Part shown: positions 46,065 to 54,797 of the stretch, piece after piece
How positions within the stretch are numbered: position 1 is the first letter of the stretch
How the letters are laid out: each line of letters opens with the position of its first letter
The notes under the pieces: model-generated
Database searches by the model: none
Seen by the model: the letters and a program-made list of their open reading frames with translations, nothing else
What the model was told of the DNA's origin: nothing
Origin: Bradyrhizobium sp. 199
Lineage (GTDB): Bacteria > Pseudomonadota > Alphaproteobacteria > Rhizobiales > Xanthobacteraceae
Assembly: GCF_023073355.1 (NCBI RefSeq)
Contig: NZ_JADPJI010000002.1
Span: forward strand, 496,001 to 560,000
Direction of reading: 5' to 3'
Length of the DNA stretch: 64,000 nucleotides
Made by a program: the position numbers and the translations under genes

Positions 46065-47309
46065 ATGCCAGCCCCAGGCCAAAGCCCTGAGCGGAGCGCC
46101 AAGGCGCTGCTGCTCGAAGGCGTCAATGACAGTGCCGTGGACCTGTTCAGGAGCGCGGGCTTCACCAATCTCGAGCGGTTGACCAAGGCGCTGGACGGTG
46201 AGGATCTGCGGCGCGCCCTCAAGGGCGTGTCGCTGCTCGGCATCCGCTCGCGCACCCAGATCACCGACGAGGTGCTCGGGGCCGCCGACCAGCTGCTCGC
46301 GGTCGGCTGCTTCAGCGTCGGCACCAACCAGGTCGATCTCATGGCCGCACGCAAGCGCGGCATTCCCGTGTTCAACGCGCCGTTCTCCAACACGCGCAGC
46401 GTCGCCGAGCTCGTGATCGGCGAAATTGTGATGCTGCTGCGGCGGATATTCCCGCGCTCCGTGTCGGCCCATGCGGGCGGCTGGGACAAGTCGGCGACCG
46501 GCAGCCGCGAGGTGCGCGGCCGCACCCTCGGCATTGTCGGCTACGGCAATATCGGCTCGCAGCTCTCGACGTTGGCCGAAGCGATCGGCATGCGCGTGAT
46601 CTATTTCGACCGCACCGACAAGCTCCGCCACGGCAACACCGAACCGGTCGAGAGACTGGAAGAGCTGCTGGCGCAGAGCGACGTCGTCAGCCTGCACGTG
46701 CCGGAGACGCCGGAGACATCTGGCATGATCGGCGAGACGGAGTTGCGGACGATGAAATCAGGCTCCTTCCTGATCAACAACAGCCGCGGCACCGTGGTCG
46801 ATCTTGACGCGCTCGCGCGCGCCTTGCGCGACGGTCATCTTGCCGGCGCCGCCATCGACGTGTTTCCCGTCGAGCCGTCCTCGAACGCGGATCGCTTCAA
46901 CAGTCCGGTGCAGGGCCTGGAGAACGTCATCCTCACCCCGCATATCGGCGGCTCCACCGAAGAGGCGCAGGAGCGCATCGGCGGCGAGGTCGCGCGCAAG
47001 CTGGTCGACTATTTCATCACGGGCTCGACCATGGGCGCGGTGAATTTCCCGGAAGTTCAACTGCATCTGCGTCCCGCCGGCGCCCGCTTCAGCCATGTCC
47101 ATCGCAACGTGCCCGGCGTGCTGCGGCGGCTGAACGAGGTCTTCCTCCAGCGCGACATCAACATTGCCGCGCAATATTTGGAGACGGCCGGCGATCTCGG
47201 TTACGTCGTGCTCGATGCCGATCTCGGCGGCCAGGATTCAGCCGCGCTGCTCCAGCAGATCCGCGCCCTCGACGGCACGATCGGCGCAAGGCTGGTGTTC
47301 GAGCACTAG
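46065..47309 (+). CDS. serA: D-3-phosphoglycerate dehydrogenase
   Basis: A 414-residue NAD-dependent enzyme that starts serine synthesis. It has the substrate domain (VSLLGIRSRTQIT), Rossmann fold (LGIVGYGNIGSQLSTLAE), catalytic Arg in INNSRGTVVD, Glu in VFPVEP and His in LTPHIGGST, plus a C-terminal ACT domain (RNVPGVLRRLNEVFLQRDIN) typical of the E. coli-type, serine-inhibited form. Length matches that type (~410). Many rhizobia also have a longer SerA. Confidence 0.93.
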   Translation: MPAPGQSPERSAKALLLEGVNDSAVDLFRSAGFTNLERLTKALDGEDLRRALKGVSLLGIRSRTQITDEVLGAADQLLAVGCFSVGTNQVDLMAARKRGIPVFNAPFSNTRSVAELVIGEIVMLLRRIFPRSVSAHAGGWDKSATGSREVRGRTLGIVGYGNIGSQLSTLAEAIGMRVIYFDRTDKLRHGNTEPVERLEELLAQSDVVSLHVPETPETSGMIGETELRTMKSGSFLINNSRGTVVDLDALARALRDGHLAGAAIDVFPVEPSSNADRFNSPVQGLENVILTPHIGGSTEEAQERIGGEVARKLVDYFITGSTMGAVNFPEVQLHLRPAGARFSHVHRNVPGVLRRLNEVFLQRDINIAAQYLETAGDLGYVVLDADLGGQDSAALLQQIRALDGTIGARLVFEH

Positions 47310-47394
47310 ATCTCTGCTTGACGGCTGCCGGGAGGTCCGCCTGAATGCGGCCTCCTGGTCGAGCGAACCAGAATAGAAAAAGCAGGGGGAAGCG

Positions 47395-49056
47395 ATGACG
47401 CAGATGCGTACGAAGCTATCGGTATGGCTCGTGGGTGCGGCGGTCGTGTGCAACGCGAATTCCGCTATGGCGCTGACCCTCGCAGAGGATGCAGAAACCG
47501 TCTGCAAGGGTCTCGCCGGCGGGACCGATGCCGTGAAGATGGATTCGACGACGTTTCAGTCGCCGTCGCCTCTCGCCGTTGCCGAACGCGGGCCGACGCC
47601 ATCGGGGCGCGTCACGCCGGCCAATCCAGCCTTCTGCAAGGTGCTCGGCCATATCGACCCGGTCGACCCCAAGGCGCCGCCAATCAGATTCCAGGTCAAC
47701 CTTCCCGTCGAATGGAACGGGCGCTCGGTGCAATATGGCGGCGGCGGGTTCAACGGCGTGCTGATCACCGGCCTTTCGCTGCCGCCGGCCTATCCGTTCG
47801 ACAAGCCGTCGCCGCTCGCGCGCGGCTTCGTCACCTACGGCACTGATTCCGGCCATGAAACGAAGCAAGGCGAGCCGCCGCAAGTCTTCGCGCTCAACGA
47901 CGAAGCCTTCGAGAATTTCGCGCACCGCGCCTACAAGAAGGTGCGCGATGCGGCCGTTGGGCTGATGGAGCGCGCTTACGGCAAGAAGCCGGAGAAGATG
48001 TACTTCATGGGTTCATCCGAAGGCGGCCGCGAAGGCCTGACCATGGCGCAGCGCTACCCGGATGATTTCGACGGCATCTTTGCCCGCGTACCCGTGATCA
48101 ACTGGGTCGGCCTGCAGCACGCTGGCACCCGTTCGGGACTCGCGACCATGGGCGCGGGCTGGATCAATCCGGCGCAGGTGAAGCTCGTCGGCGAAGCCGT
48201 GCGGGCGGCCTGCGACAAGGCCGACGGCTCCGACGATGCGCTGGTGCAGGACCCGGTTGCTTGCAAGGCGGCATTCAAGGTCGAGACGCTGCGCTGCCCG
48301 TCTGGCCAGAGCGGCGATCAGTGTCTGACCGATCCGCAGATCAAGGCGATCGAGACCCTGCACGGCACCTACAAATTCCCCTTCGCGCTTGCCAATGGGC
48401 TCGACGATTATCCCGGCTGGGGGGTGTCGGGCGAGGACACGCCGGCGATCGGCCCGACCGGTGGCTGGGTCGCGTGGTGGCTCGGCACCGCGCCCCCGGC
48501 GCAGCCGCCTGCGCCCAACAACGGCATCGCCTGGATCTACGGCGCCGGTGGCATTCAATATGTGTTCGCGCGGGATCCCAAGCTCGACGTCACCACCTAC
48601 AAAGTGGAGGACCACAAGGCGCGGCTGCTCGAGGTCTCCAAGCTGATGGATTCGACCGACCCCGATCTCAGCCGTTTCCGGATGCGCGGCGGCCGGCTGA
48701 TCATGCTCGAGCACATGGCCGACTATGCGCAGAGCCCCTATGCCGGCATCCGCTATTTTGAAAGCGTCGAGCGCAAGCTCGGCAAGGCCGAGACCGCGGA
48801 GTTCGCGCGGCTCTACACCGCCCCCGGCGTCGATCACGTCGGCTCCGGCGCCCCGGCCAATGTCGACATGCTGAGCGTGCTGGTCGACTGGGTCGAGAAG
48901 GGCCAGCCGCCCGCCGATCTGGAAGTTATCGAGCAGAAGGTCGAGGCGCCGTCGTTCGCGACACTGCGCGCGCTGCCGCTGTGCCGCTGGCCCGCCTGGC
49001 CTCACTACAAGGCGGGTGCGGTGACGGAGGCGGCAAGCTTCACCTGCGCGCCGTAA
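47395..49056 (+). CDS. Secreted tannase/feruloyl esterase family hydrolase
   Basis: A 553-residue alpha/beta hydrolase with an export signal (to SAMA). Nucleophile Ser208 is in GSSEGGREGLTMAQRYP; PGVDHVGSGAP near the end gives the catalytic His, and Cys residues (VCKGL, AFCKV, EAVRAACDKADG, ALPLCRW, ASFTCAP) fit disulfides of this family. It would split aromatic esters such as feruloyl or galloyl esters of plants in the periplasm or outside. The MarR and crotonase genes next to it suggest an aromatic-acid pathway. Confidence 0.9.
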   Translation: MTQMRTKLSVWLVGAAVVCNANSAMALTLAEDAETVCKGLAGGTDAVKMDSTTFQSPSPLAVAERGPTPSGRVTPANPAFCKVLGHIDPVDPKAPPIRFQVNLPVEWNGRSVQYGGGGFNGVLITGLSLPPAYPFDKPSPLARGFVTYGTDSGHETKQGEPPQVFALNDEAFENFAHRAYKKVRDAAVGLMERAYGKKPEKMYFMGSSEGGREGLTMAQRYPDDFDGIFARVPVINWVGLQHAGTRSGLATMGAGWINPAQVKLVGEAVRAACDKADGSDDALVQDPVACKAAFKVETLRCPSGQSGDQCLTDPQIKAIETLHGTYKFPFALANGLDDYPGWGVSGEDTPAIGPTGGWVAWWLGTAPPAQPPAPNNGIAWIYGAGGIQYVFARDPKLDVTTYKVEDHKARLLEVSKLMDSTDPDLSRFRMRGGRLIMLEHMADYAQSPYAGIRYFESVERKLGKAETAEFARLYTAPGVDHVGSGAPANVDMLSVLVDWVEKGQPPADLEVIEQKVEAPSFATLRALPLCRWPAWPHYKAGAVTEAASFTCAP

Positions 49057-49096
49057 GGAACGGCTGGTTTGACAACCGCAGCGCGCTTGGCTATAT

Positions 49097-49112
49097 ATTT
49101 CGTATGCGAAAT
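49097..49112. promoter_or_regulatory. Palindrome overlapping the marR start codon
   Basis: ATTTCG (49097-49102) and CGAAAT (49107-49112) are perfect arms around TATG, which includes the first bases of the start codon. A MarR dimer bound here would block its own expression. Inferred from symmetry and position. Confidence 0.55.
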
Positions 49113-49553
49113 AAATCGGCCGGCGCGCGGCATCACCGGCTGATCTATCTGCTGAGCGTCGCACATCGCCGCTTGCAGCGCTGGATGGCGACGCGGCCTG
49201 AGAGCGAGGTCACGCCGGCGCAGGCCGGGCTGTTGTTCATCCTCGGCAAGCGGGACGGCATGCTGATGGGCGAGGCGGGCGCGGCGCTCGATCTGGGGCC
49301 GGCGGGCATTTCCGGCCTCGTCGACCGCACCGAGGCTGCCAAGCTGATCGAGCGGCGGGCCGACCGCGAGGACGGACGCGCCTCGCGCATCTTTTTGACG
49401 CCGAAGGGACGGACCGCGCTGGCGCAGGCGAAGGCCGGCGCGGCCGAGGTCAACGCGGCGCTGACGGACGGATTCACGGCCGCGGAGATTGACATCGTGG
49501 CGCGGTGGCTGACCAGCATTCAGGACAAGTTTCCAAGAAATTCAGAAGACTAG
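49104..49553 (+). CDS. MarR family transcriptional regulator
   Basis: A 149-residue winged-helix protein: RRLQRWMATRPESEVTPAQAGLLF, recognition region EAGAALDLGPAGISGLVDRTEAAKLI and wing RRADREDGRASRIFLTPKG. MarR proteins often respond to phenolic compounds. The adjoining esterase and crotonase, and the operator-like dyad over its start, suggest it controls aromatic-acid use. A longer upstream frame overlaps the esterase and is rejected. Confidence 0.92.
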   Translation: MRNKSAGARHHRLIYLLSVAHRRLQRWMATRPESEVTPAQAGLLFILGKRDGMLMGEAGAALDLGPAGISGLVDRTEAAKLIERRADREDGRASRIFLTPKGRTALAQAKAGAAEVNAALTDGFTAAEIDIVARWLTSIQDKFPRNSED

Positions 49554-49565
49554 AAGGAGAGAGCG

Positions 49566-50336
49566 ATGACCGAGCACGTCCGCATCGAGAACAACGGCGG
49601 CATTCTTACCCTCACGCTGGCGCGTCCCGACAAGAAGAACGCGCTGACCGATGCGATGTACGGCAAGCTCGCCGACGCCATCGAATCCGCCGAGCGCGAT
49701 CCGTCGGCCCGCGTGATCCTGATCCGCGGCGAGGGCGACATGTTCACGGCCGGCAACGACGTCGGCGAATTCGCGGCCGTCGCCGCCGGCAAATCCGAAG
49801 GCAGCCGCAACGTCGTGCGCTTCATCCAGTCGCTGGCCCGCTGCACGAGGCCGCTGGTCGCCGCAGTGCAAGGCCGCGCCGTGGGCGTCGGCACCACGAT
49901 GCTGCTGCATTGCGATCTCGTCGTGCTCGCCGACAACGCGCAATTGTCGACGCCGTTCGTCAGCCTTGCGCTGGTGCCGGAAGCCGCCTCCAGCCTGCTG
50001 ATGCCGGCGCGCATCGGCTATGCCCGCGCCTATGAGATGTTCGCGCTCGGCGAGTCCGTTCCTGCCAGGTCGGCGCTGGAATGGGGCCTCGCCAACCGCG
50101 TGGTGCCGCTCGACAAGCTCGATGCGGAGGCGCTCGCGCTCGCGCAACGTCTCGCCCGCCAGCCGGCCGGCGCCCTCACCGCCACCAAGCGCCTGATGCG
50201 CAACGGCGAGGCGCTGGTTGCGCAGATGCAGGCCGAGGGCGAGCAGTTCGCCCAGCGCCTGCGCACCGCCGAGGCGCGCGAGGCGTTCACGGCCTTTGCC
50301 GAGCGCCGCCCGCCGGATTTCACCAAGGTCGCGTGA
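49566..50336 (+). CDS. Enoyl-CoA hydratase (crotonase) family protein
   Basis: A 256-residue crotonase: oxyanion loop MFTAGNDVGEFAA near residue 60 and second loop QGRAVGVGTTMLLHCDLVV near residue 100, then PFVSLALVPEAASSLL. The conserved Glu of the second loop is at VPEAASS. A GGAGAG ribosome site precedes the ATG. It begins 12 bases after the MarR gene and is probably in one operon with it. Confidence 0.92.
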   Translation: MTEHVRIENNGGILTLTLARPDKKNALTDAMYGKLADAIESAERDPSARVILIRGEGDMFTAGNDVGEFAAVAAGKSEGSRNVVRFIQSLARCTRPLVAAVQGRAVGVGTTMLLHCDLVVLADNAQLSTPFVSLALVPEAASSLLMPARIGYARAYEMFALGESVPARSALEWGLANRVVPLDKLDAEALALAQRLARQPAGALTATKRLMRNGEALVAQMQAEGEQFAQRLRTAEAREAFTAFAERRPPDFTKVA

Positions 50337-50531
50337 GGGGACGCGGCCTGCCAGGAGTACGGCGTCCATTGCTCGTCCCTTCGCTCCACGTCAACAGCAG
50401 CAAGCCGCTCGACGACGCTCAGAAGCGGTCAGTGGCGCAATCGGATGGTACGATCACCTCTGCCTGGGCAGGCATGGCAGAATTGCCGGCGGCGCCCGAC
50501 GTGACCGCGGAACTGGCGACCGCGGCCACCG

Positions 50532-50750
50532 ATCTCCCGCAACTTCCAGCGGGCCGCGCAAGGCAACCCTGAGGTCACCGGCACCATCGGCAGCGTCGCC
50601 AGGCTCAACCAGGAGGCCGGCAACGCCGGTCCGGTGTTGTCGGACTCCGTCAAGAAGATGTGGGCCGACGCCGATCGCCTCCGCGTCGCGGTCGAGCGCT
50701 TCTTGGGAGCGGTGAAGACGGCGTGGCTTCGCCTCCTTCTTCCATTCTGA
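50532..50750 (+). pseudogene. Chemoreceptor C-terminal fragment
   Basis: Seventy-two codons read like the very end of a methyl-accepting chemotaxis protein: ISRNFQRAAQGNPEVTGTIG, SVARLNQEAGNAGPVLSDSV, WADADRLRVAVERFLGAVKT. The residues before ISRN shift out of frame, and sensor, HAMP and hairpin tip are all absent. It is the remnant of a lost receptor gene. The rest of 50337-50854 has no supported gene. Confidence 0.75.
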
Positions 50751-50854
50751 CGTCGTGCGTTCGGCATTGCCGCCGGTCCGCGCGGCGGGTACATCTGTGG
50801 CGCCGCATCAATTATGCGGCGAGAGACGTAAGACACATCAGGATGGAGAGTTCG

Positions 50855-51793
50855 ATGCCGGTCACCCCTCACAAGGCCCAGCGTCCCTATCGCGGCGTGT
50901 TCCCGGTTGCGCCCACCATCTTCGACGAGCGCGGCGAGCTTGACCTCGAGGGCCAGCGCCGCTGCATCGATTTCATGATCGATGCCGGCTCCAATGGTCT
51001 CTGCATCCTTGCTAATTTCTCCGAGCAGTTCGTGCTCACCGATGCCGAGCGCGAAACCGTGATGCATGCTGTGCTGGAGCATGTCGCGGGCCGGGTTCCC
51101 GTGATCGTCACCACCACCCATTTCAGCTCGGCCGTTTGCGCGGCCCGCAGCCAGCAGGCGGAGGCGGCGGGCGCCGCCATGGTGATGGTGATGCCGCCCT
51201 ATCACGGCGCGACCTTTCGGGTGCCAGAGAAGGGCGTCGTCGAATTCTTCCGCGTGCTCTCGGGCGCGATCAACATTCCCATCATGATCCAGGACGCACC
51301 GGTGGCCGGCACGCCGCTGTCGGTCGAGCTGCTCGCGCGGCTGGCGCGCGACTTCTCGAACATCCGCTATTTCAAGATCGAGGTCGCAGGCGCGGCTTCG
51401 AAGCTCCGCGGGCTGATCGAAGCCGGCGGCAAGGACATCGAGGGACCGTGGGACGGCGAGGAGGCGATCACGCTGCTGGCCGATCTCGACGCCGGTGCCA
51501 CCGGCGCGATGACCGGCGGCGGTTATCCCGACGGCATCCGCCAGATTGTCGATCCCTATTTTGCCGGCGATCGCGAGAAGGCGAAGGCCGCTTACGAGCG
51601 TTGGCTGCCGCTGATCAACTACGAGAACCGCCAATGCGGCCTGATCGCCTGCAAAGCGATGATGCAGGCCGGCGGCGTGATCAAGTCGGATACCGTGCGC
51701 CATCCGCTCCAGCCGCTGCATCCGGCCACGCGCGCGGGCCTGCTGGAACTCGCCAAGGAGCGCGACGCGCTTGCGCTGCGGTGGGGGAAGTAA
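50855..51793 (+). CDS. Dihydrodipicolinate synthase-family protein lacking the usual Tyr
   Basis: A 312-residue TIM-barrel lyase. The Schiff-base Lys174 is in IRYFKIEVAG, but the place of the conserved Tyr is QD (PIMIQDAPVAG), and the GTTGE loop reads ILANFSEQF. This pattern resembles 2-keto-3-deoxy-L-arabonate dehydratase-like members of the superfamily. It is therefore probably a sugar-acid dehydratase or aldolase, not DapA. The ATG at 50855 is chosen for the GGAGAG upstream; one four codons earlier is possible. Confidence 0.85.
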   Translation: MPVTPHKAQRPYRGVFPVAPTIFDERGELDLEGQRRCIDFMIDAGSNGLCILANFSEQFVLTDAERETVMHAVLEHVAGRVPVIVTTTHFSSAVCAARSQQAEAAGAAMVMVMPPYHGATFRVPEKGVVEFFRVLSGAINIPIMIQDAPVAGTPLSVELLARLARDFSNIRYFKIEVAGAASKLRGLIEAGGKDIEGPWDGEEAITLLADLDAGATGAMTGGGYPDGIRQIVDPYFAGDREKAKAAYERWLPLINYENRQCGLIACKAMMQAGGVIKSDTVRHPLQPLHPATRAGLLELAKERDALALRWGK

Positions 51794-51814
51794 CGCCCAA
51801 CACGCGGCTCTCGC

Positions 51815-51898
51815 AGGGTGGGCAAAGGCGCGGAGCGCCGTGCTCACCACCTTTACCGACGGCGACATGTGGTGGGCGCGCTCCGCTTTGCCCGCCCT
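51815..51898. repeat. Palindromic intergenic repeat
   Basis: Arms 51815-51849 and 51870-51898 pair imperfectly; the outer 11 bases AGGGTGGGCAA and the inner GGTGGGCGC part are the clearest. It lies just after a stop codon and next to a second, different palindrome. Confidence 0.7.
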
Positions 51899-51934
51899 AC
51901 GAGGCCTGCGGTGGAGGAAGCAAGTCTCTCCGCC

Positions 51935-52019
51935 GTCATTGCGAGGAGCTCTTGCGACGAAGCAATCCAGACTGTGTCCGCGGGGGCAGTCTGGATTACT
52001 TCGCTGCGCTCGCAATGAC
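51935..52019. repeat. Long palindromic repeat, second family
   Basis: Arms 51935-51973 and 51988-52019 pair over most of their length (GTCATTGCGAG with CTCGCAATGAC; AAGCAATCCAGACT with AGTCTGGATTACTT) around a 14-base centre. Position between convergent genes suggests a transcription stop or mRNA end function. Confidence 0.8.
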
Positions 52020-52033
52020 AGGGTTTGTTGCGG

Positions 52034-52732
52034 CTACCGGGCCAATCCCCATTCACCGATGATGCGAAAGCGCGCCTTCGCATCATCCTGCTTGAACAGC
52101 GCGATGCGGTCGATCTCGAGCGTCTCGATCCCCAGCGCCGCAAAGCGCGCCCGCAGCATCTCCAGGATCGGCCCGCGCCGCTCCGCATCCAGCCGTCCGG
52201 TCAGCGTCATGTGGAAGCGGAATTCTTCCATCACATACGGGTAGCCCCAGCGGTCGAGATGGTCGCGCTGCCGTTCGCTGAGCTTCTCGGGTCTGCGCCG
52301 CGCGCGGTCTTCCGCCGACAGAGCGGCGCGGAACGAATCGAACTCGCGGACGCAATCGGCCGCGAGTGCTTGAAGCGCCTCGACGGGCTCGGCCGGAATG
52401 ACGGCGATGAAGCCGCTAATGGCATCGACGACCGGCCGGATTACGGGAGGCGGCCGCGCCCTGCCGGCGAACATCGCGCAGGCGGCAATCAACTCGGCTT
52501 CGGTTTTGCCAGATGCGAGCGCCATCGGCGCCTTCAGCGTGGCGTGAAAACCATATTTGCGGGGATCGGCGCTGACGTCACGCCAATCGGGCGCGACGCG
52601 CAATGCATCGGCGGGAAAGGCCAGCTCGTCGCCGGTATAGGCATCGTAGCCGAGCAACTCCGCGCCGAAACGCGTGAGCGCATCGTCAGCTCCTGCGGCA
52701 AAATAGATCGCGTAGCGGGGAAAACCTGTCAT
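52034..52732 (-). CDS. DUF1045 2H-phosphoesterase-like protein of the phn locus
   Basis: A 232-residue protein with two HxT motifs, GFHATLKAP (~His62) and FRFHMTLTGRL (~His172), the catalytic pair of the 2H phosphoesterase superfamily. DUF1045 proteins accompany carbon-phosphorus lyase genes in Rhizobiales. It is the last gene of a minus-strand unit with phnM. Since PhnP (cyclic ribose phosphate hydrolase) is not visible here, this protein may open that cyclic phosphate; this is inference. Confidence 0.85.
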   Translation of the reverse strand: MTGFPRYAIYFAAGADDALTRFGAELLGYDAYTGDELAFPADALRVAPDWRDVSADPRKYGFHATLKAPMALASGKTEAELIAACAMFAGRARPPPVIRPVVDAISGFIAVIPAEPVEALQALAADCVREFDSFRAALSAEDRARRRPEKLSERQRDHLDRWGYPYVMEEFRFHMTLTGRLDAERRGPILEMLRARFAALGIETLEIDRIALFKQDDAKARFRIIGEWGLAR

Positions 52733-52750
52733 TGCCCGAGCATAGCCGGT

Positions 52751-53944
52751 TTAAGCCGCGACGACAGCTTCGCGCGGCGTGCTCGTCGCCGCGACCAGTC
52801 GTGTCGCATCGGTGAGATGGACCAGCCTGCCGCCTGAAATCACCGCGATCAGCCGCGGCCGCAATGGCACGCCATCATCGACCAGCAGAATGTCGGCGCG
52901 GCGGCCATCCGCGAGCACGCCCCGATCGGCAAGGCCGGTCGCGCGCGCAGGGCCGGCGGAGACCAGATTCCAGGATTCCGCCAGCGGCAGCACGCCGTCG
53001 GCGGCGAGGCGGAAGGCGGCGAGCAACTGAGCGGGATAGTAATAGTCCGACGCCAGCACCGAGCAGAGCCCCTTGGCGATCATGTCGGAGGCCTTGGTCC
53101 AGCCGGTGTGGCTGCCGCCGCGCACGACGTTCGGCGCGCCGTAGACGATGGCATCACCGTGGCTTGCCGCCGCCCGCGCCGTCTCCTCGTTGACCGGAAA
53201 CTCCGCGATCTCAGCGCCGAGCGCGCGAAACTCCTGGCGCATCGCCGGTGACGCATCGTCGTGGGAGAGCATCCGCACCTCGGCGCTGCGGGCCGCAGCG
53301 GCGAGGCGCGCCACCGAAACCGGTACCTCGGCTGCGCGCGCGACCACGCGCTCGACCAGCCGGTCGAAATCCTCAGCCGACAGGCCGGTGCGCTCCACCA
53401 TGCGGTTGCGCTTGCGCGGCTTGTCCATGTCGCCGACGGTGCCGTCCATATGGTCGTTGAAGGCGAACAGGTCGATGCGGCCCTCGGCGAGCCATTGGCT
53501 GATCTCGGCCTCGGCGTCGAGATTATAGGTCTCGTGCCGCAGATGGAAGCGGGTGTCGGCGGCAAATTGTGGACGCTGCCGCTCGATTGCCTCCATCAAC
53601 CCGCGTGCATTGTCGGCACTGCGCAGGCCCGGCTCCCACGAACAGGTCGTGGCGTGAAACACCGTGGTGATGCCGTTGCTGATCGCCTGGCGGTCGCTGT
53701 CGGCGAGCGCAACATCGATCGGAAAGTCGACGCCGGCGCGGGGCATCATCTGCCGCTCGAAGGCATCGCCATGAAGATCGACGATGCCGGGCAGCACCAG
53801 CAAATTGCGCGCATCGATCGCCAGCCGCGCCCGGCCGCGAGAGGCGTCGATCGCGGCGATGTCCTGTCCGGACACTGTCAATGACGTTTCGACGAACTCG
53901 GCGCCGATCAGGGCCCGGCCGCCTTCAAGGAAGATGTCTGTCAC
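52751..53944 (-). CDS. phnM: Alpha-D-ribose 1-methylphosphonate 5-triphosphate diphosphatase
   Basis: A 397-residue amidohydrolase-superfamily enzyme that releases pyrophosphate from the triphosphate made by PhnGHI. Family features: [26 protein letters not shown], a metal-site region with [14 protein letters not shown], and the late [14 protein letters not shown] and [17 protein letters not shown]. It overlaps the upstream acyltransferase gene by 4 bases and precedes the DUF1045 gene by 18 bases. Confidence 0.95.
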   Translation of the reverse strand: MTDIFLEGGRALIGAEFVETSLTVSGQDIAAIDASRGRARLAIDARNLLVLPGIVDLHGDAFERQMMPRAGVDFPIDVALADSDRQAISNGITTVFHATTCSWEPGLRSADNARGLMEAIERQRPQFAADTRFHLRHETYNLDAEAEISQWLAEGRIDLFAFNDHMDGTVGDMDKPRKRNRMVERTGLSAEDFDRLVERVVARAAEVPVSVARLAAAARSAEVRMLSHDDASPAMRQEFRALGAEIAEFPVNEETARAAASHGDAIVYGAPNVVRGGSHTGWTKASDMIAKGLCSVLASDYYYPAQLLAAFRLAADGVLPLAESWNLVSAGPARATGLADRGVLADGRRADILLVDDGVPLRPRLIAVISGGRLVHLTDATRLVAATSTPREAVVAA

Positions 53945-54624
53945 GCGACCGCGCTTCGTTTGCTGGCAGGGAAACTGGCATGAGAATTGGAGAGAGAGCT
54001 CGCCCGTGCTTCGTATGTCGCAAGGAAATCTTCAATCCCAAGTTTGCGGAAATCGGGCAGGGCCTCATGCAATTTGTCGTGATCCCAGTCCCACCAGGCC
54101 AGCCGCGCAAGCCGTCCGGCAATCTCGTCAGAGAACCGCCGCCGCACGATGCGGGCCGGATTGCCGGCGACGATGGTGTAGGCCGGCACGTCCTTCGTGA
54201 CGATGGCGCCGGCCGCGATCACCGCGCCGGTGCCGATGTAGCGGCCCGGCAGCACGATCGCGCCGTGGCCGATCCAGACGTCGTGGCCGATATGGACGTG
54301 ATGCTGGCGCCGCCAGTCGAAGAACTCGGCATCGTCGCTCTCGCCTTCGAAATAGGCGCTGGAGCGATAAGTGAAATGCGCCTGCGCCGCGCGATGCATC
54401 GGATGATTGCCCGGATTGATCCGCGTCATCGCCGCGATCGAGCAGAACTTGCCGATGGTGGTGTAGGTGATCTGGGCGTCGTTGACGACATAGGAGTAGT
54501 CGCCCATCGCCACGTCATGCAGAATCGTGCGCGCGCCGACCTCGGTATAGGCGCCGAGCCTGGTCTCATGCAGCTTGGCGGACGGATCGATGGTCGGCTG
54601 GACTGAAAGGGCTTTGGCGGCCAT
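53941..54624 (-). CDS. Phn-linked hexapeptide-repeat acyltransferase
   Basis: A 227-residue left-handed beta-helix transferase: repeated hexads ([68 protein letters not shown]) with an insertion after [12 protein letters not shown]. It matches the xenobiotic acetyltransferase-like proteins found in phn operons (phosphonate metabolism transferase). It may N-acetylate aminophosphonates, as PhnO does with a different fold; that is inference. The ATG at 54624 drops a poorly coding extension. phnM overlaps its end. Confidence 0.88.
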   Translation of the reverse strand: MAAKALSVQPTIDPSAKLHETRLGAYTEVGARTILHDVAMGDYSYVVNDAQITYTTIGKFCSIAAMTRINPGNHPMHRAAQAHFTYRSSAYFEGESDDAEFFDWRRQHHVHIGHDVWIGHGAIVLPGRYIGTGAVIAAGAIVTKDVPAYTIVAGNPARIVRRRFSDEIAGRLARLAWWDWDHDKLHEALPDFRKLGIEDFLATYEARASSLSNSHASFPASKRSAVA

Positions 54625-54670
54625 GTTGAATCCGGAGCGCGAGGGCGGGCGTTCCTCTTCGAGCGGCTTG

Positions 54671-54709
54671 ATGACAATGTTATGACGCAGCGATGACAGG
54701 GGATGACGT
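54671..54709 (-). promoter_or_regulatory. Pho-box-like array before the phnM unit
   Basis: On the minus strand CTGTCAT, GCGTCAT and TTGTCAT occur 11 bases apart with 4-base spacers, and a further GTCAT half precedes them. This matches PhoB-binding direct repeats (CTGTCAT every 11 bases). It lies about 50 bases upstream of the acyltransferase start, so phosphate starvation should switch on the unit and maybe the divergent phnC. Confidence 0.75.
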
Positions 54710-54797
54710 GTGTTGGATCGCCGTACCGCAACGCCCGTGTCACACAAGTGTTAAGCGCTGGCGCTAGCGATTGGCTCGATCTAATCTGGAGCCCTGC

